A stretch of DNA of 64,000 bases from Pseudobutyrivibrio xylanivorans DSM 14809. Lineage in GTDB: Bacteria > Bacillota > Clostridia > Lachnospirales > Lachnospiraceae. Below are positions 25,340-34,951 of the stretch, piece by piece. The notes under the pieces are model-generated. The model was not told where the DNA came from and ran no database searches. It saw only the letters and a program-made list of their open reading frames with translations. Numbering within the stretch: the first letter of the stretch is position 1; each line of letters opens with the position of its first letter. Where the stretch lies: contig NZ_FQYQ01000001.1 of assembly GCF_900141825.1 (NCBI RefSeq), forward strand, positions 344,047-408,046, read 5' to 3'. The translations under genes and the position numbers were made by a program.

Positions 25340-27109
25340 ATGAGTAAGAAGGATAACGGAGACGTAAAAGTAGGCGGAATTCATTCAATAGTTGTACAGA
25401 TATCTCTCTTAAATATTGGTATGCTTATAGCATTTTTGATAGTTATGGTTATGATCATGACATCAATGAACACCTCTACAAGCACCAGTGTTGAGATGTT
25501 TGATTCAATGATGAATCTGACTACACATGATGCAAAGCTGAAAACAGATATTATGTCTCTTTATGATCAGGTAACTGGTTATATAGCATCAGGCTCAGCA
25601 GAAACACAGGAAGCATTGTTGCCTCAGATAGAAGTGGCTAAGTCTACAATAGCAGAGGATATTTCACAGCTGACCACAGATTTTGCCGCATACAGCAATG
25701 AGGACGCAGCAGCACAGCTTCAGGAAATTGAAGCTCAGTACGACAGAATGTGCTCATTTATTGATAAGGCAATCGAGAAGTGTGATGCTGGAGATCAGGC
25801 TAACGCATATGCGATACTCTTTGATAAGGCAGAGATTCAGAAGGTTGCTATTATCCATTCAACAGAGATTTTGGATGAGGCAATCGAAGAAAACTCTTCA
25901 AATACCAAGGCTAATATGAATTACCTTCTCAAGAGAGGAAATATTATAGCTGCAATCGGTATTGGTATTTTCATTTTACTTATTATCTTCAACTTCCTCA
26001 TGACCTATAGAAGTGTAGTTGCACGAATCAAGTCTATGAGTGCTGAGGTAAATGATATTATCGATAACATCCAAAGGGGACAGGGCGATCTTACAGCAAG
26101 AATTAATACAAAGACCAGATCAGAGCTTCTTTATATCAAGAATGGTATAAATCATTTTATTGAGACACTTCAGGGAATTATGAAGGATGTTAAGGACGGT
26201 ACAGTTGTCCTTACAGAAAGCTCTGAGGAGGTTAATTCGCAGCTTCAAATTGCAGATGACAACGTAACAAGTTCTTCTGCAGCTCTTGAGGAGCTTTCAG
26301 CTAACATGGAATCTGTAGTTGGCATTCTTGCATCTATTAATCAGAGTGTAGAGGATGTTAAGGAAGCTGCTGAGAAGATTACAAATCAGGCTGAGGAAGG
26401 CTCGCAGACAGCAAACGAAATTAAGACTGAGGCAGATGAGCTTCAGATTAAGGTTAATACCAAGAAGTCAGATGTAGGCATTAAGATGGCAAATCTTTCA
26501 GAGACACTTGAAAAGTCAGTTAAGGATTCAGAGAAAGTTGATCAGATTAGTGATCTTACAAATGATATTTTGGACATTGCCAGCCAGACAAATCTTCTTG
26601 CTCTTAATGCTTCTATTGAGGCAGCTAGAGCTGGTGAGGCAGGAAAGGGCTTCGCAGTTGTTGCTGATGAGATTAGTAAGCTTGCTGCTAATTCAAGACA
26701 GACCGCAGCTACTATTCAGGAGATAGCCAGTGAAGTTACAGCGGCAGTTAAGACTTTGGCTTCCAGTGCAGAAGAGGTTCTTAATTTCATCAATGGAACT
26801 GTAATCGGAGATTATGATGAGTTCGTTGATACTGGCGAGAAGTATGGACATACTGCAGAGGTTATGAACGAGATGCTTACAGAATTTACTGAGAAGGCAG
26901 AAAGCCTTAATGTAATTATGAAGGATATGGTTGATTCTGTAGATACAATTACAAATTCCGTTCGTGAAAGCTCTACAGCAATTACTATGAGTGCAGAGAA
27001 TTCAGCAGAGATTGTTACTGGTATTAAGAACATTTTCAAGGCCATGGACAAGAATACCGAGGTTACAGAGCAGCTGAACGATACAACTCAGAAATTTACA
27101 TCTCTGTAA
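25340..27109 (+). CDS. Methyl-accepting chemotaxis protein
   Basis: This is a transmembrane chemoreceptor of about 589 residues. TM1 lies at about residues 15-38. A helical four-helix-type sensor domain follows outside the cell. TM2 lies at about 195-218, followed by HAMP, and the long cytoplasmic coiled coil carries the conserved tip for CheA/CheW binding ([19 protein letters not shown], then [13 protein letters not shown]). The ATG is preferred over a GTG 9 bp upstream because AAGGGGGG is spaced for it. It is probably co-transcribed with the binding protein upstream. The small helical sensor would suit indirect sensing through that protein (inference). Confidence 0.93.
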   Translation: MSKKDNGDVKVGGIHSIVVQISLLNIGMLIAFLIVMVMIMTSMNTSTSTSVEMFDSMMNLTTHDAKLKTDIMSLYDQVTGYIASGSAETQEALLPQIEVAKSTIAEDISQLTTDFAAYSNEDAAAQLQEIEAQYDRMCSFIDKAIEKCDAGDQANAYAILFDKAEIQKVAIIHSTEILDEAIEENSSNTKANMNYLLKRGNIIAAIGIGIFILLIIFNFLMTYRSVVARIKSMSAEVNDIIDNIQRGQGDLTARINTKTRSELLYIKNGINHFIETLQGIMKDVKDGTVVLTESSEEVNSQLQIADDNVTSSSAALEELSANMESVVGILASINQSVEDVKEAAEKITNQAEEGSQTANEIKTEADELQIKVNTKKSDVGIKMANLSETLEKSVKDSEKVDQISDLTNDILDIASQTNLLALNASIEAARAGEAGKGFAVVADEISKLAANSRQTAATIQEIASEVTAAVKTLASSAEEVLNFINGTVIGDYDEFVDTGEKYGHTAEVMNEMLTEFTEKAESLNVIMKDMVDSVDTITNSVRESSTAITMSAENSAEIVTGIKNIFKAMDKNTEVTEQLNDTTQKFTSL

Positions 27110-27117
27110 AATAATAG

Positions 27118-27146
27118 TTGCAATTAGATTTGGTGCAACGTATAAT
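27118..27146 (+). promoter_or_regulatory. Promoter before the GH31 gene
   Basis: TTGCAA (27118-27123), 17-bp spacer, TATAAT (27141-27146), followed by ACGGACAT. The predicted start near 27153 lies directly before a strong hairpin. Confidence 0.7.
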
Positions 27147-27159
27147 ACGGACATGGGTT

Positions 27160-27194
27160 AAAAGGTTTTCGCTTATTATGGCGAAAACCTTTTG
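27160..27194 (+). terminator. Hairpin just after the GH31 promoter (terminator or leader hairpin)
   Basis: The arms AAAAGGTTTTCGC (27160-27172) and GCGAAAACCTTTT (27181-27193) form a 13-bp perfect stem. It may end the chemoreceptor transcript. Because a promoter lies just upstream, it would also be the first structure of the GH31 mRNA. The T-run after it is short (TTTTGTTGT). Confidence 0.65.
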
Positions 27195-27285
27195 TTGTCT
27201 AAAATTCTTTTTTATCTCGTTTTATCTCCAACAAAAGGTTCGAGCTCTGTAATAAATAAGTATATGTAGTAGAGAGAGGTCGACA

Positions 27286-29538
27286 ATGACAATTGGAAAT
27301 AAATATAGAATAACGGTGCTTACCAGCAGGCTAATTCGAATGGAGTATCAGGCAGATTATGATTTTGTGGATGCCCCAACTCAAATGGTGGTAAATAGAG
27401 CATTTCCAAAGGTGGAGTACACAACCCTTCACAAGGATGGACTCCTGATTTTAGAGACAGATGATTTGATTTTTAGATACGATGGCAAAGAATTCTCACC
27501 AGATGGATTGACGATAGAGCTAAAGGAAAGTGGTGAGGTTTGGCATTATAGCATCGTTTATGGAAATTCAGACAAAAACCTTTATGGTGCTGCCCGTACA
27601 CTAGATAACGCAGACGGTGGAATTGTTCTCGATTATGGTATTTTCGGAGAAAAAGGCTTTGCTGTATTGGATGACAGTGAAAGTGCTCTGCTTGTTGACG
27701 GAGAGTTTGTAGCAAGAGGAAGGAAATGCCAGGATTTATATTTCTTTGGATATGGAAAAGATTACAGAGGAGGATTAAAGGATTTCTTCACTCTTTGCGG
27801 AAAGACTCCTATGCTTCCAAGATACGCTCTTGGTAATTGGTGGAGCCGTTATTATGCCTATTCTGCAGAGGAGTATAATCAGCTTTTAGATAAAATGGAG
27901 CAAGAAAACATTCCTGTTTCCGTGGCTGTTTTGGATATGGATTGGCATGTTACAGATGTTGATCCAAAGTACGGAACAGGCTGGACAGGATATACCTGGA
28001 ACAAGGATTTATTCCCGGATTATAAAGGCTTTTTGAGGGGGCTAAAAGAAAGGGGACTTGCAACAACACTTAATTTACATCCAGCAGATGGAATCAGAGC
28101 ATTTGAGTCAATGTATGAAAAAATGGCTAAAAGACTGGGAGTTGATGCTGCCAGTGAAAGACCTATTGAATTTGATTTTTCAAATGCTGAATTTAGAAAA
28201 GCTTATTTTGATATTGTGATGGATCCTTACGAGGATGATGGAGTAGATTTCTGGTGGATTGACTGGCAGCAGGGAACAGGTGAAGAAAATGCTGTGGATC
28301 CTTTATTCCTTTTAAATCACTATCATTACGAAGATTCAAACAGGGATAATCGCCGTGGAATGATTTTCTCTCGTTATGGCGGTGTGGGAAGTCACAGATA
28401 TCCTGTGGGATTTTCAGGCGATACTGTAGCTACCTGGAAGAGTTTGGATTTCCAACCATATTTTACTGCTGTTTCATCAAATATCGGTTATGGTTGGTGG
28501 AGCCACGATATAGGTGGTCACATGATGGGAAATAAGGATGAGGAGCGTTTAATCAGATGGATTCAGTTTGGTGTATTCTCTCCGATTATGAGACTTCACA
28601 GCAGCTGTAGTCCATTCTTTAACAAGGAGCCTTGGAATGTATCTGAGCCTTACAGAAGAGTAATGGGTGAATTCATGCGCCTACGCCATCAGCTGATTCC
28701 ATATATCTATTCAATGAATTACAAGATGTACACTGATGGGCAAATGCTTATAGAACCAATGTATTATCGTATAAGCGATAAAAAGGATGCCTATGAAGTA
28801 GGTAACGAATACTTCTTTGGGGACAATCTTTTGGTAGGAAATATTACTGAAAAGTCTGATGAGAAGCTTAGAATGGCAAAGGCTAATATGCTTATTCCAG
28901 AGGGCGTCTGGTTCGATATTTTCACAGGCTACAGATATACAGAAGGCAGAAGAAATCTTTACAGAACAATTGATTCCATTCCAGTTCTTATTAAGGCTGG
29001 TGGAATAGTGCCATTATCATTGAATGTTGGAAATGATGTAAGTAATCCAGTAAACATTAAACTTCTTATCGGTGCTGGAGAAAATGGTGAGTTTACCATG
29101 TTTGAGGATGATGGTTGCAGCAAGAACTTTGAAAATGGAGATTTTGTAACCACAAGATTTACCACTGAATATATTAGTGATAGGAATGTCACTCGTGTAG
29201 TTATCCATGGGGCAGAGGGCAATCTTGCACTTATTCCAGAAAAACGTATATACGAAATCCAGGTTATTGGTCTGGAAGGAAAAGTGGAGAACCATATTAC
29301 TCCTGAGATTCCAGTTCAGCAGGATTATATTTGGGAGATTGAAGGAAGGCTTAAAGAGGAAAATGATATTGAGCAAGCAGCTTTTTCTATCCTTGAGAAT
29401 GGCTGGATGGATATCTTGGAAAAGGAGAGAACCTTTGATGCAGTCAGAAGCTGTAAGTCTATGGATGAGCTAAAGCAGTGGATTTCAGGTGCTAATATTA
29501 ACCTTATGGTTAAGGATGCTTTGCTTGAGTTAATGTAG
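27286..29538 (+). CDS. GH31-family alpha-glucosidase
   Basis: The 750-residue protein has no signal peptide, so it is cytoplasmic. It has the GH31 layout: an N-terminal beta-sandwich to about residue 180, then a (beta/alpha)8 barrel, then two beta domains. The nucleophile is probably D326 in FWWIDWQQG and the acid/base D379 in GFSGDTVATW. The helper motif GWWSHDIGGH follows. It should release glucose from alpha-linked oligosaccharides such as maltodextrin or isomaltose. The WIDWQQG variant belongs to a GH31 branch common in gut Firmicutes, so the exact linkage preference is open. It lies between the chemoreceptor and the LacI regulator. Confidence 0.9.
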   Translation: MTIGNKYRITVLTSRLIRMEYQADYDFVDAPTQMVVNRAFPKVEYTTLHKDGLLILETDDLIFRYDGKEFSPDGLTIELKESGEVWHYSIVYGNSDKNLYGAARTLDNADGGIVLDYGIFGEKGFAVLDDSESALLVDGEFVARGRKCQDLYFFGYGKDYRGGLKDFFTLCGKTPMLPRYALGNWWSRYYAYSAEEYNQLLDKMEQENIPVSVAVLDMDWHVTDVDPKYGTGWTGYTWNKDLFPDYKGFLRGLKERGLATTLNLHPADGIRAFESMYEKMAKRLGVDAASERPIEFDFSNAEFRKAYFDIVMDPYEDDGVDFWWIDWQQGTGEENAVDPLFLLNHYHYEDSNRDNRRGMIFSRYGGVGSHRYPVGFSGDTVATWKSLDFQPYFTAVSSNIGYGWWSHDIGGHMMGNKDEERLIRWIQFGVFSPIMRLHSSCSPFFNKEPWNVSEPYRRVMGEFMRLRHQLIPYIYSMNYKMYTDGQMLIEPMYYRISDKKDAYEVGNEYFFGDNLLVGNITEKSDEKLRMAKANMLIPEGVWFDIFTGYRYTEGRRNLYRTIDSIPVLIKAGGIVPLSLNVGNDVSNPVNIKLLIGAGENGEFTMFEDDGCSKNFENGDFVTTRFTTEYISDRNVTRVVIHGAEGNLALIPEKRIYEIQVIGLEGKVENHITPEIPVQQDYIWEIEGRLKEENDIEQAAFSILENGWMDILEKERTFDAVRSCKSMDELKQWISGANINLMVKDALLELM

Positions 29539-29547
29539 GTGAATTAA

Positions 29548-29598
29548 TTGACAATCAATTGGCAAAAGGCTTATAGTTATTAGTGGTTAATCGCTTAA
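29548..29598 (+). promoter_or_regulatory. LacI-gene promoter with overlapping operator
   Basis: TTGACA (29548-29553), 18-bp spacer, TATAGT (29572-29577). The 12-mer TTAATCGCTTAA (29587-29598) sits at the expected transcription start. Its exact reverse complement lies at the same place in the promoter of the importer 2 operon (30793-30804). A second inverted repeat, AATTGACAATCAATT, spans the -35. The layout indicates autoregulation. Confidence 0.7.
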
Positions 29599-29618
29599 TC
29601 TAAGAATGGGGAATAAAG

Positions 29619-30632
29619 ATGAATTTAAAAGATATTGCGGCACTTGCCGGGGTTAGTACCGCTACAGTGTCAAATGTTCTAAATGGTAACAATAGCAAGG
29701 TTTCTCAGGAAACCAAAGAAAAAATAGAAAAAATCATCAAAGAAGTAGACTATAAGCCAAATGCCATGGCCCGCTCTCTGGCTAAAAAGGAGAGTAAGAT
29801 TCTGGGCCTGGTGGTTCCATATATCGGGGCTGAGGATGATTTCCTCATGAACCCATACTATGCCCGCATGGTGGCTGCCATCGAGCGTTTTGTAAGAAAC
29901 AGGGATTATTATCTGATGTTAAGATGTGTTCCAGATTGTAGGGCGGTAATACCATTACTTTCGTCTTGGAATGTGGATGGAGCCTTCTTTCTTGGAGTAA
30001 TGGAAAAGGACGTGGCAGAAATACAGGACGCGCTGGGTGCGCCTGTAGTATTTCTTGATACCTATTCAGACATCAAGGATACAGTTAATGTTGGTCTAGA
30101 TGACTACAGGGGTGGTTATCTTTCTGCCAGATATCTTGCTGGAAAAGGGCATAGAAATATAGCTTTAGTCTGCCCTGACTATCATGAGGCAGGAGTAGTA
30201 AGAGAGCGATATCTGGGCTTTACTGCAGCCCTGAAGGAGCTTGATATAGATTTTACTGAGGATGATGTTTTCAAGGTAGATACTATTTACAAAAATGCAG
30301 TAAGTGTAGGCCTGGATGTGATGCTGGCAAAGAAGAAATACACTGCCGTAGCTACTATGTCTGACGTTGTTGCCTTTGGTGTAGTAGAAGGAATAAAGCA
30401 ATGCGGCCTTAAGGTGCCGGAGGATATTTCCGTGGTAGGTTTTGATAATTTACCCGAGTGTGAATTTATGACACCTAAGCTTACTACAATCTCTCAGGAT
30501 TTTGCTGCAAAGGCCAAAGCAGCTGTGGAAGGAATGTTCAGGATTCTTGAGGGCCAAAAGGATGGCGGAGAGGATCTGCATCTGCCGGTACAGCTGATAG
30601 AACGCCAGTCAGTTAAAGATATAAGTGAATAA
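29619..30632 (+). CDS. LacI-family repressor of the maltodextrin/starch genes
   Basis: This is a 337-residue regulator. The N-terminal LacI helix-turn-helix reads LKDIAALAGVSTATVSNVLN, the hinge helix follows (AMARSLAKKES), and a periplasmic-binding-protein-like ligand domain fills the rest (DISVVGFDNLPECEFMTPKLT near the end). Matching operator-like 12-mers lie in its own promoter and in that of the following ABC operon, so it probably represses both until a malto-oligosaccharide binds (inference from context). GGGGAATAAAG before the ATG is a modest ribosome site. Two hairpins close the gene. Confidence 0.9.
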   Translation: MNLKDIAALAGVSTATVSNVLNGNNSKVSQETKEKIEKIIKEVDYKPNAMARSLAKKESKILGLVVPYIGAEDDFLMNPYYARMVAAIERFVRNRDYYLMLRCVPDCRAVIPLLSSWNVDGAFFLGVMEKDVAEIQDALGAPVVFLDTYSDIKDTVNVGLDDYRGGYLSARYLAGKGHRNIALVCPDYHEAGVVRERYLGFTAALKELDIDFTEDDVFKVDTIYKNAVSVGLDVMLAKKKYTAVATMSDVVAFGVVEGIKQCGLKVPEDISVVGFDNLPECEFMTPKLTTISQDFAAKAKAAVEGMFRILEGQKDGGEDLHLPVQLIERQSVKDISE

Positions 30633-30638
30633 AAAAGA

Positions 30639-30697
30639 GTCAGCGCAGCTGACGGATGAGGTGTAAGGCTTCCCATTTTTGGGGAAGCCTTTTTTGT
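30639..30697 (+). terminator. Tandem hairpins ending the LacI gene
   Basis: A first perfect hairpin (GTCAGC-GCA-GCTGAC, 30639-30653) is followed by a terminator with a 10-bp stem (30665-30674 with 30682-30691) and a T-run. Confidence 0.85.
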
Positions 30698-30759
30698 ATT
30701 TTTTAGCCAAATTAAATTGGTCTCTTTTTGTCAATTAATCACAAAATAAAAAATCCCTC

Positions 30760-30804
30760 TTGACGATTTGGGGTTCGATGACTATATTTTAGTTAAGCGA
30801 TTAA
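30760..30804 (+). promoter_or_regulatory. Promoter and LacI operator of the importer 2 operon
   Basis: TTGACG (30760-30765), 17-bp spacer, TATATT (30783-30788). The operator TTAAGCGATTAA (30793-30804) covers the start site. A further inverted repeat, TTTTGCG with CGCAAAA (30853-30872), lies in the leader. Confidence 0.75.
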
Positions 30805-30901
30805 CCTAAAACAAACCCAAATAAAAAGAATGAAGAAGAAAGCTTAATTGTATTTTGCGGTTAAGCGCAAAACCAAAGAAAAGGTATGGAGGGAACAAAG
30901 A

Positions 30902-32170
30902 ATGAAAATGAAAAGATTAGTAGCTACCATGCTTTCAGCTGCAATGGTAGCAGGTACTGTGACAGGCTGTGGATCCGACAGTGCAGGTAGCGATGGAAAA
31001 GCTACAGCTCAGAGCGCACAGGCAGGAGAGACACAGGATGTCACACTTAAGATCTGGGTACCTGAGGAAGAGGTAGAGATTACAGATGAGATGGTGAAGA
31101 AGTTTGATGAGATTCACGATGAATTCAACATCACTTATGAGATTGCAGTAGTAGGTATTGACGAAGCACCACAGGCACTTGATACAGATGCTGATACTGC
31201 AGCAGATATTTTCTATACACCATCAGGCGGTGTAGCGGATCTTGCAGGAAAGGGACTCCTTCTTCCAATTACAAAGGATTACGAGACAATCAAGGATGAG
31301 CTTCCAGAGAGTGCTTTAAATGCAGTTACAGTTGATGACATCACTTATGCAGTTCCATTTTCACCAAACACATTCTTTATGTACTACAACAAGGATCTTC
31401 TTACAGAAGAAGAGGTTAAAGACCTTGATACAATCATGGCTAAGGATTTAGGAGATGGAAAGTACAACTTCAGTACACACATCACTGATTCATGGTACTC
31501 AGAGATGTTCTTCCTTGGAAATGGATGTACATTGTTCGGAGCTGATGGTAAGGACGCAACAGATTGTACATTTAACAACGAGGCTGGTCTTGCAGCTGGT
31601 CAGTATATTGTTGATCTTGTAAGGAATCCTAAGTACATCGAAGATTTAGATGGAGCAGGAGGTTCTGAATTCAAGGCAGGAAACCTTGGTGCTATCACAT
31701 CAGGAGCTTGGTCAGCACCAGAGTTTAGAGAGGCACTTGGGGACAAGCTTGGAGCAGTTGCACTTCCTACAGCTACAATCGGAGGCAACAAGGTTCAGCT
31801 TTCAAACTTCGTAGATTTCAAGACAATCACTGTTAAGTCAAATACACAGTATCCACTTGCAGCACAGCAGCTTGCAGTATTTATGGGAAATCCAGAAAAT
31901 TGTCTTACAAGATATGAGAATCAGGGCGATATTCCAGTACTTGAGTCATTAGCTTCAAGCGAAGCTATCTCATCTGATTTCGTAGCTAAGGCACTTAACC
32001 AGCAGGCATCCTACGCGACAAATCAGCCAAGCATTCCAAAGATGGGTGATTACTGGGATCCTATGAAGGCTCTTGGAGAAGGAATATACTATGGCGATAT
32101 CACATCAGCTAATCTTCAGGCTCAGCTTGATTCATTAGTTGATAGCATTACAGGAACTCTTACAGAATAG
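30902..32170 (+). CDS. ABC importer 2 (maltodextrin-type), substrate-binding lipoprotein
   Basis: The 422-residue lipoprotein begins MKMKRLVATMLSAAM and has the lipobox TVTGC with C23 lipidated. The mature part matches maltose/maltodextrin-binding proteins (VTLKIWVPEEE, ITYAVPFSPNTFFMYYNKDLL, LAAQQLAVFMG). The ATG at 30902 follows GGAGGG; an in-frame ATG 54 bp upstream has no ribosome site and would bury the signal peptide. It leads an operon with MalF- and MalG-type permeases and is followed by the secreted amylase, which makes malto-oligosaccharides the likely substrate. Confidence 0.93.
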   Translation: MKMKRLVATMLSAAMVAGTVTGCGSDSAGSDGKATAQSAQAGETQDVTLKIWVPEEEVEITDEMVKKFDEIHDEFNITYEIAVVGIDEAPQALDTDADTAADIFYTPSGGVADLAGKGLLLPITKDYETIKDELPESALNAVTVDDITYAVPFSPNTFFMYYNKDLLTEEEVKDLDTIMAKDLGDGKYNFSTHITDSWYSEMFFLGNGCTLFGADGKDATDCTFNNEAGLAAGQYIVDLVRNPKYIEDLDGAGGSEFKAGNLGAITSGAWSAPEFREALGDKLGAVALPTATIGGNKVQLSNFVDFKTITVKSNTQYPLAAQQLAVFMGNPENCLTRYENQGDIPVLESLASSEAISSDFVAKALNQQASYATNQPSIPKMGDYWDPMKALGEGIYYGDITSANLQAQLDSLVDSITGTLTE

Positions 32171-32181
32171 AAGAAGCGATT

Positions 32182-33501
32182 ATGAATAAAGAATTATATA
32201 CAAAGCTATCTTATGTTGTCTGGGGACTTTTAAATATTATTCACGGACAGATAGTTAAAGGTTTGATTTTTCTTTCATTAGAAATTTCATACATACTCTT
32301 CATGATTATTAGCGGGGCGAGAAATCTCGCCCAGCTAATAACTCTCGGTGATAAACTGCAGGGTATGAATTTCAATGAGGAAATTGGAATATACGAAATG
32401 ACAGCTGGAGATAACTCCATGCTTATTCTCCTGTACGGAGTAATAACAATAGTCATTTCAATTGTTGCTTTATCAATTGGATTCTTTTCAGTTTCATCTG
32501 GAAAGGCTGCCAGAGAAAGAGCAATGGCTGGCAAGCATAACAATAATTTTTTAGAAGATTTAAGAAGTCTTACAAACAATAACATTAGATTTCTATTACT
32601 CAGTGTTCCAGTGGTTGGACTTATCGTATTTACGGTAATGCCACTTCTGTATATGATTTTGATGGCATTTACAAATTACGATCAGAATCATCAGCCACCA
32701 GGAAATCTTTTTGACTGGGTAGGAATAAAGAATTTTATAACATTGCTTTCAACAGGAGACAGACTGGCATCTACATTCTGGCCTGTTCTTGGCTGGACCC
32801 TTATCTGGGGATTTGCAGCTACATTCACCTGCTATTTTGGTGGGATGATTTTGGCAATGATTATTAATTCGCAGGGTATTAGATTTAAAAAGTTTTGGAG
32901 AACGATATTCGTTTTCACAATGGCAATACCAGGTTTTATTTCACTTAGAGTAGTAGCTACTATGCTAGGTGAAAAGGGAATATTCAATGTGCTTCTTCAG
33001 CAGTGGGGATTTACAAGTGCATCACTTCCATTTTTATCAAATGCTACCTGGGCTAGATTCTCAGTAATCATTGTTAATTTCTGGATTGGTGTTCCGGTAA
33101 CAATGCTGATGGTAAGCGGCATTTTAATGAATATTCCAGGGGAATTATATGAGGCAGCTAGAATCGATGGAGCAGGACCTGTGACCATGTTTAGGAAGAT
33201 TACCTTCCCATATATGTGGTTCGTAACTACTCCATATCTGATTTCAAACCTGATTAGCAACTTTAATAATTTCAACACTATTTACTTCCTGACAGCAGGT
33301 GAACCACACACACTTGATTACTATAAGGGTGCAGGAAAGACAGACCTTTTAGTTACCTGGTTGTACAAGCTGACTAAGGATAGTAACGACTTTAATTTGG
33401 CGGCAACAATCGGAATTATTATCTTTGTTATTTCAGCGATTTTCACCCTGATTTCATTTTCAAGGTCAAATTCACTTAAGAATGAGGAGGGATTCAGCTG
33501 A
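32182..33501 (+). CDS. ABC importer 2, MalF-type permease
   Basis: The 439-residue protein is longer than ordinary family 1 permeases because it has an extra N-terminal region of about 130 residues with two membrane segments, as seen in MalF-like proteins of Firmicutes. The EAA loop reads YEAARIDGAGPVTMFRKITFPYM. The gap from the binding-protein stop is 11 bp and the ribosome site (AGAAG) is weak, so translation may be coupled. It pairs with the MalG-type gene, whose start codon overlaps its stop (TGATG). Confidence 0.93.
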   Translation: MNKELYTKLSYVVWGLLNIIHGQIVKGLIFLSLEISYILFMIISGARNLAQLITLGDKLQGMNFNEEIGIYEMTAGDNSMLILLYGVITIVISIVALSIGFFSVSSGKAARERAMAGKHNNNFLEDLRSLTNNNIRFLLLSVPVVGLIVFTVMPLLYMILMAFTNYDQNHQPPGNLFDWVGIKNFITLLSTGDRLASTFWPVLGWTLIWGFAATFTCYFGGMILAMIINSQGIRFKKFWRTIFVFTMAIPGFISLRVVATMLGEKGIFNVLLQQWGFTSASLPFLSNATWARFSVIIVNFWIGVPVTMLMVSGILMNIPGELYEAARIDGAGPVTMFRKITFPYMWFVTTPYLISNLISNFNNFNTIYFLTAGEPHTLDYYKGAGKTDLLVTWLYKLTKDSNDFNLAATIGIIIFVISAIFTLISFSRSNSLKNEEGFS

Positions 33502-34763
33502 TGAAAAAGGCGGTTATAGGATTAAATATAAAGTATTTCACAAGGGCAGTAGTGTTTGGAATTTTGCAGTTTATCTGCTTGTTCCTCCCTTATGTGAATA
33601 TAGAAGGCAGCAAGCATAATTTTTTCCACATGACATCAATGTTAATTCACACAGAGGGTGGAAGTAAATTAAATGTAGTTGTCTATGGAACTATCGTATT
33701 TACGATATTATCCTTTGGCTTTGTGGTAGTGAATCTGATTTCAAAATCAAAGGTGAAGGTGCAGATATGGCAATGTCTTCAGGCAATTAATACAGTGGCC
33801 ATAACAGTATTATTATTTTCAACGAAGACAATAGTTGAAAAAGCTGGATTGGCCAGGGGATTCTTAAACAAGGATCTGGGATTAGGTTATTATGGTGGAT
33901 TCATTTTTGCTTTTCTCACATTAATCTTTGTTATGAAGCTAAATGAGACAAACACTGGCTATATTGTACTTACTATAATGGGAATTATTTGGATGTTTCC
34001 AATCCTTTGGATTTTACTTACAGCCCTTCGTGCAGAGCAGGGATATTATGTGGGATATTTCTTTCCAAAGGGACTTACACTTTCAAACTTTACGAAGCTA
34101 TTTGCCAAGGACAGCGTAATACCATTTGGTAAATGGTGGGTAAACACATTTATAGTAGCTATCTGTGGATGTGTGTTGAATACACTTATTATTCTTGCTA
34201 CATCATTCACACTTAGTCGTACCAGATTTGCAGGTAGAAAAGCATTTATGAATGTGCTTATGATTATTGGTTTGTTCCCAGGATTTATGTCGCTGATTGC
34301 AGTGTACAACATCCTGAAGGGAATCGGACTTAATCAGTCACTTTTAGCACTTATAGTTGTAAGTGCAGCAGGAGCTGCTATGGGATATCACGTCAGCAAA
34401 GGCTTCTTTGATACCATTCCAAGAGCTGTTGATGAGGCTGCAATAATTGACGGGGCATCACGCTTACAGATTTTTACTCACATTACATTGCCTCTTTCAA
34501 AGTCAATTATCGTATATACGGCACTTGTTAATTTCCTTGCAGCTTGGTCAGATTATATTTTCCCAAGTATGCTGTTTGGAGATAAGCAGAGCTCATATAC
34601 TGTTGCAGTAGGATTATACTGGTTGACAGATTTCAGACGTATCGATAGATATTATACACAGTTTGCTGCCGGAGCAGTGATTGTGGCTATACCTATTGTA
34701 ATCTTATTCATATGGTTACAGAAGTTTTACGTAGAAGGATTATCTGGATCTGTTAAGGGTTAA
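33501..34763 (+). CDS. ABC importer 2, MalG-type permease
   Basis: This 420-residue membrane protein also carries an extra N-terminal region with about four hydrophobic segments (residues 1-155) before the usual six-segment permease core. The EAA loop reads VDEAAIIDGASRLQIFTHITLPL. Its start overlaps the previous stop by one base, indicating coupled translation. A strong terminator follows. The ATPase is not encoded in the window. Confidence 0.93.
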   Translation: MKKAVIGLNIKYFTRAVVFGILQFICLFLPYVNIEGSKHNFFHMTSMLIHTEGGSKLNVVVYGTIVFTILSFGFVVVNLISKSKVKVQIWQCLQAINTVAITVLLFSTKTIVEKAGLARGFLNKDLGLGYYGGFIFAFLTLIFVMKLNETNTGYIVLTIMGIIWMFPILWILLTALRAEQGYYVGYFFPKGLTLSNFTKLFAKDSVIPFGKWWVNTFIVAICGCVLNTLIILATSFTLSRTRFAGRKAFMNVLMIIGLFPGFMSLIAVYNILKGIGLNQSLLALIVVSAAGAAMGYHVSKGFFDTIPRAVDEAAIIDGASRLQIFTHITLPLSKSIIVYTALVNFLAAWSDYIFPSMLFGDKQSSYTVAVGLYWLTDFRRIDRYYTQFAAGAVIVAIPIVILFIWLQKFYVEGLSGSVKG

Positions 34764-34769
34764 TTATAA

Positions 34770-34800
34770 TGCGCAACTTAAATTCAAGTTGCGCATTTTA
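34770..34800 (+). terminator. Intrinsic terminator of ABC importer 2
   Basis: A 10-bp perfect stem (TGCGCAACTT 34770-34779 with AAGTTGCGCA 34786-34795) is followed by TTTTA. The TGCGCAA half also recurs in an inverted repeat before the amylase gene. Confidence 0.85.
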
Positions 34801-34816
34801 TGACAAAATAATCCTA

Positions 34817-34900
34817 TTGACCTTTTTGTTGCGAAGGCTTATATTTTAACTGATGGGGGAAGGAAATCTCTAAAAATACTTATGCGCAAGTAGTTGCGCA
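34817..34900 (+). promoter_or_regulatory. Amylase promoter and leader inverted repeat
   Basis: TTGACC (34817-34822), 17-bp spacer, TATATT (34840-34845). The -10 region TATATTTTA is identical to that of the importer 2 operon. An inverted repeat TGCGCAA-GTAG-TTGCGCA (34883-34900) lies in the leader and resembles MalR-type half-sites (inference). Confidence 0.7.
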
Positions 34901-34951
34901 GATGCCTTAGGCAAGCATCTAAAAACTAGTATGTTTAGGGAGGTCACATTA

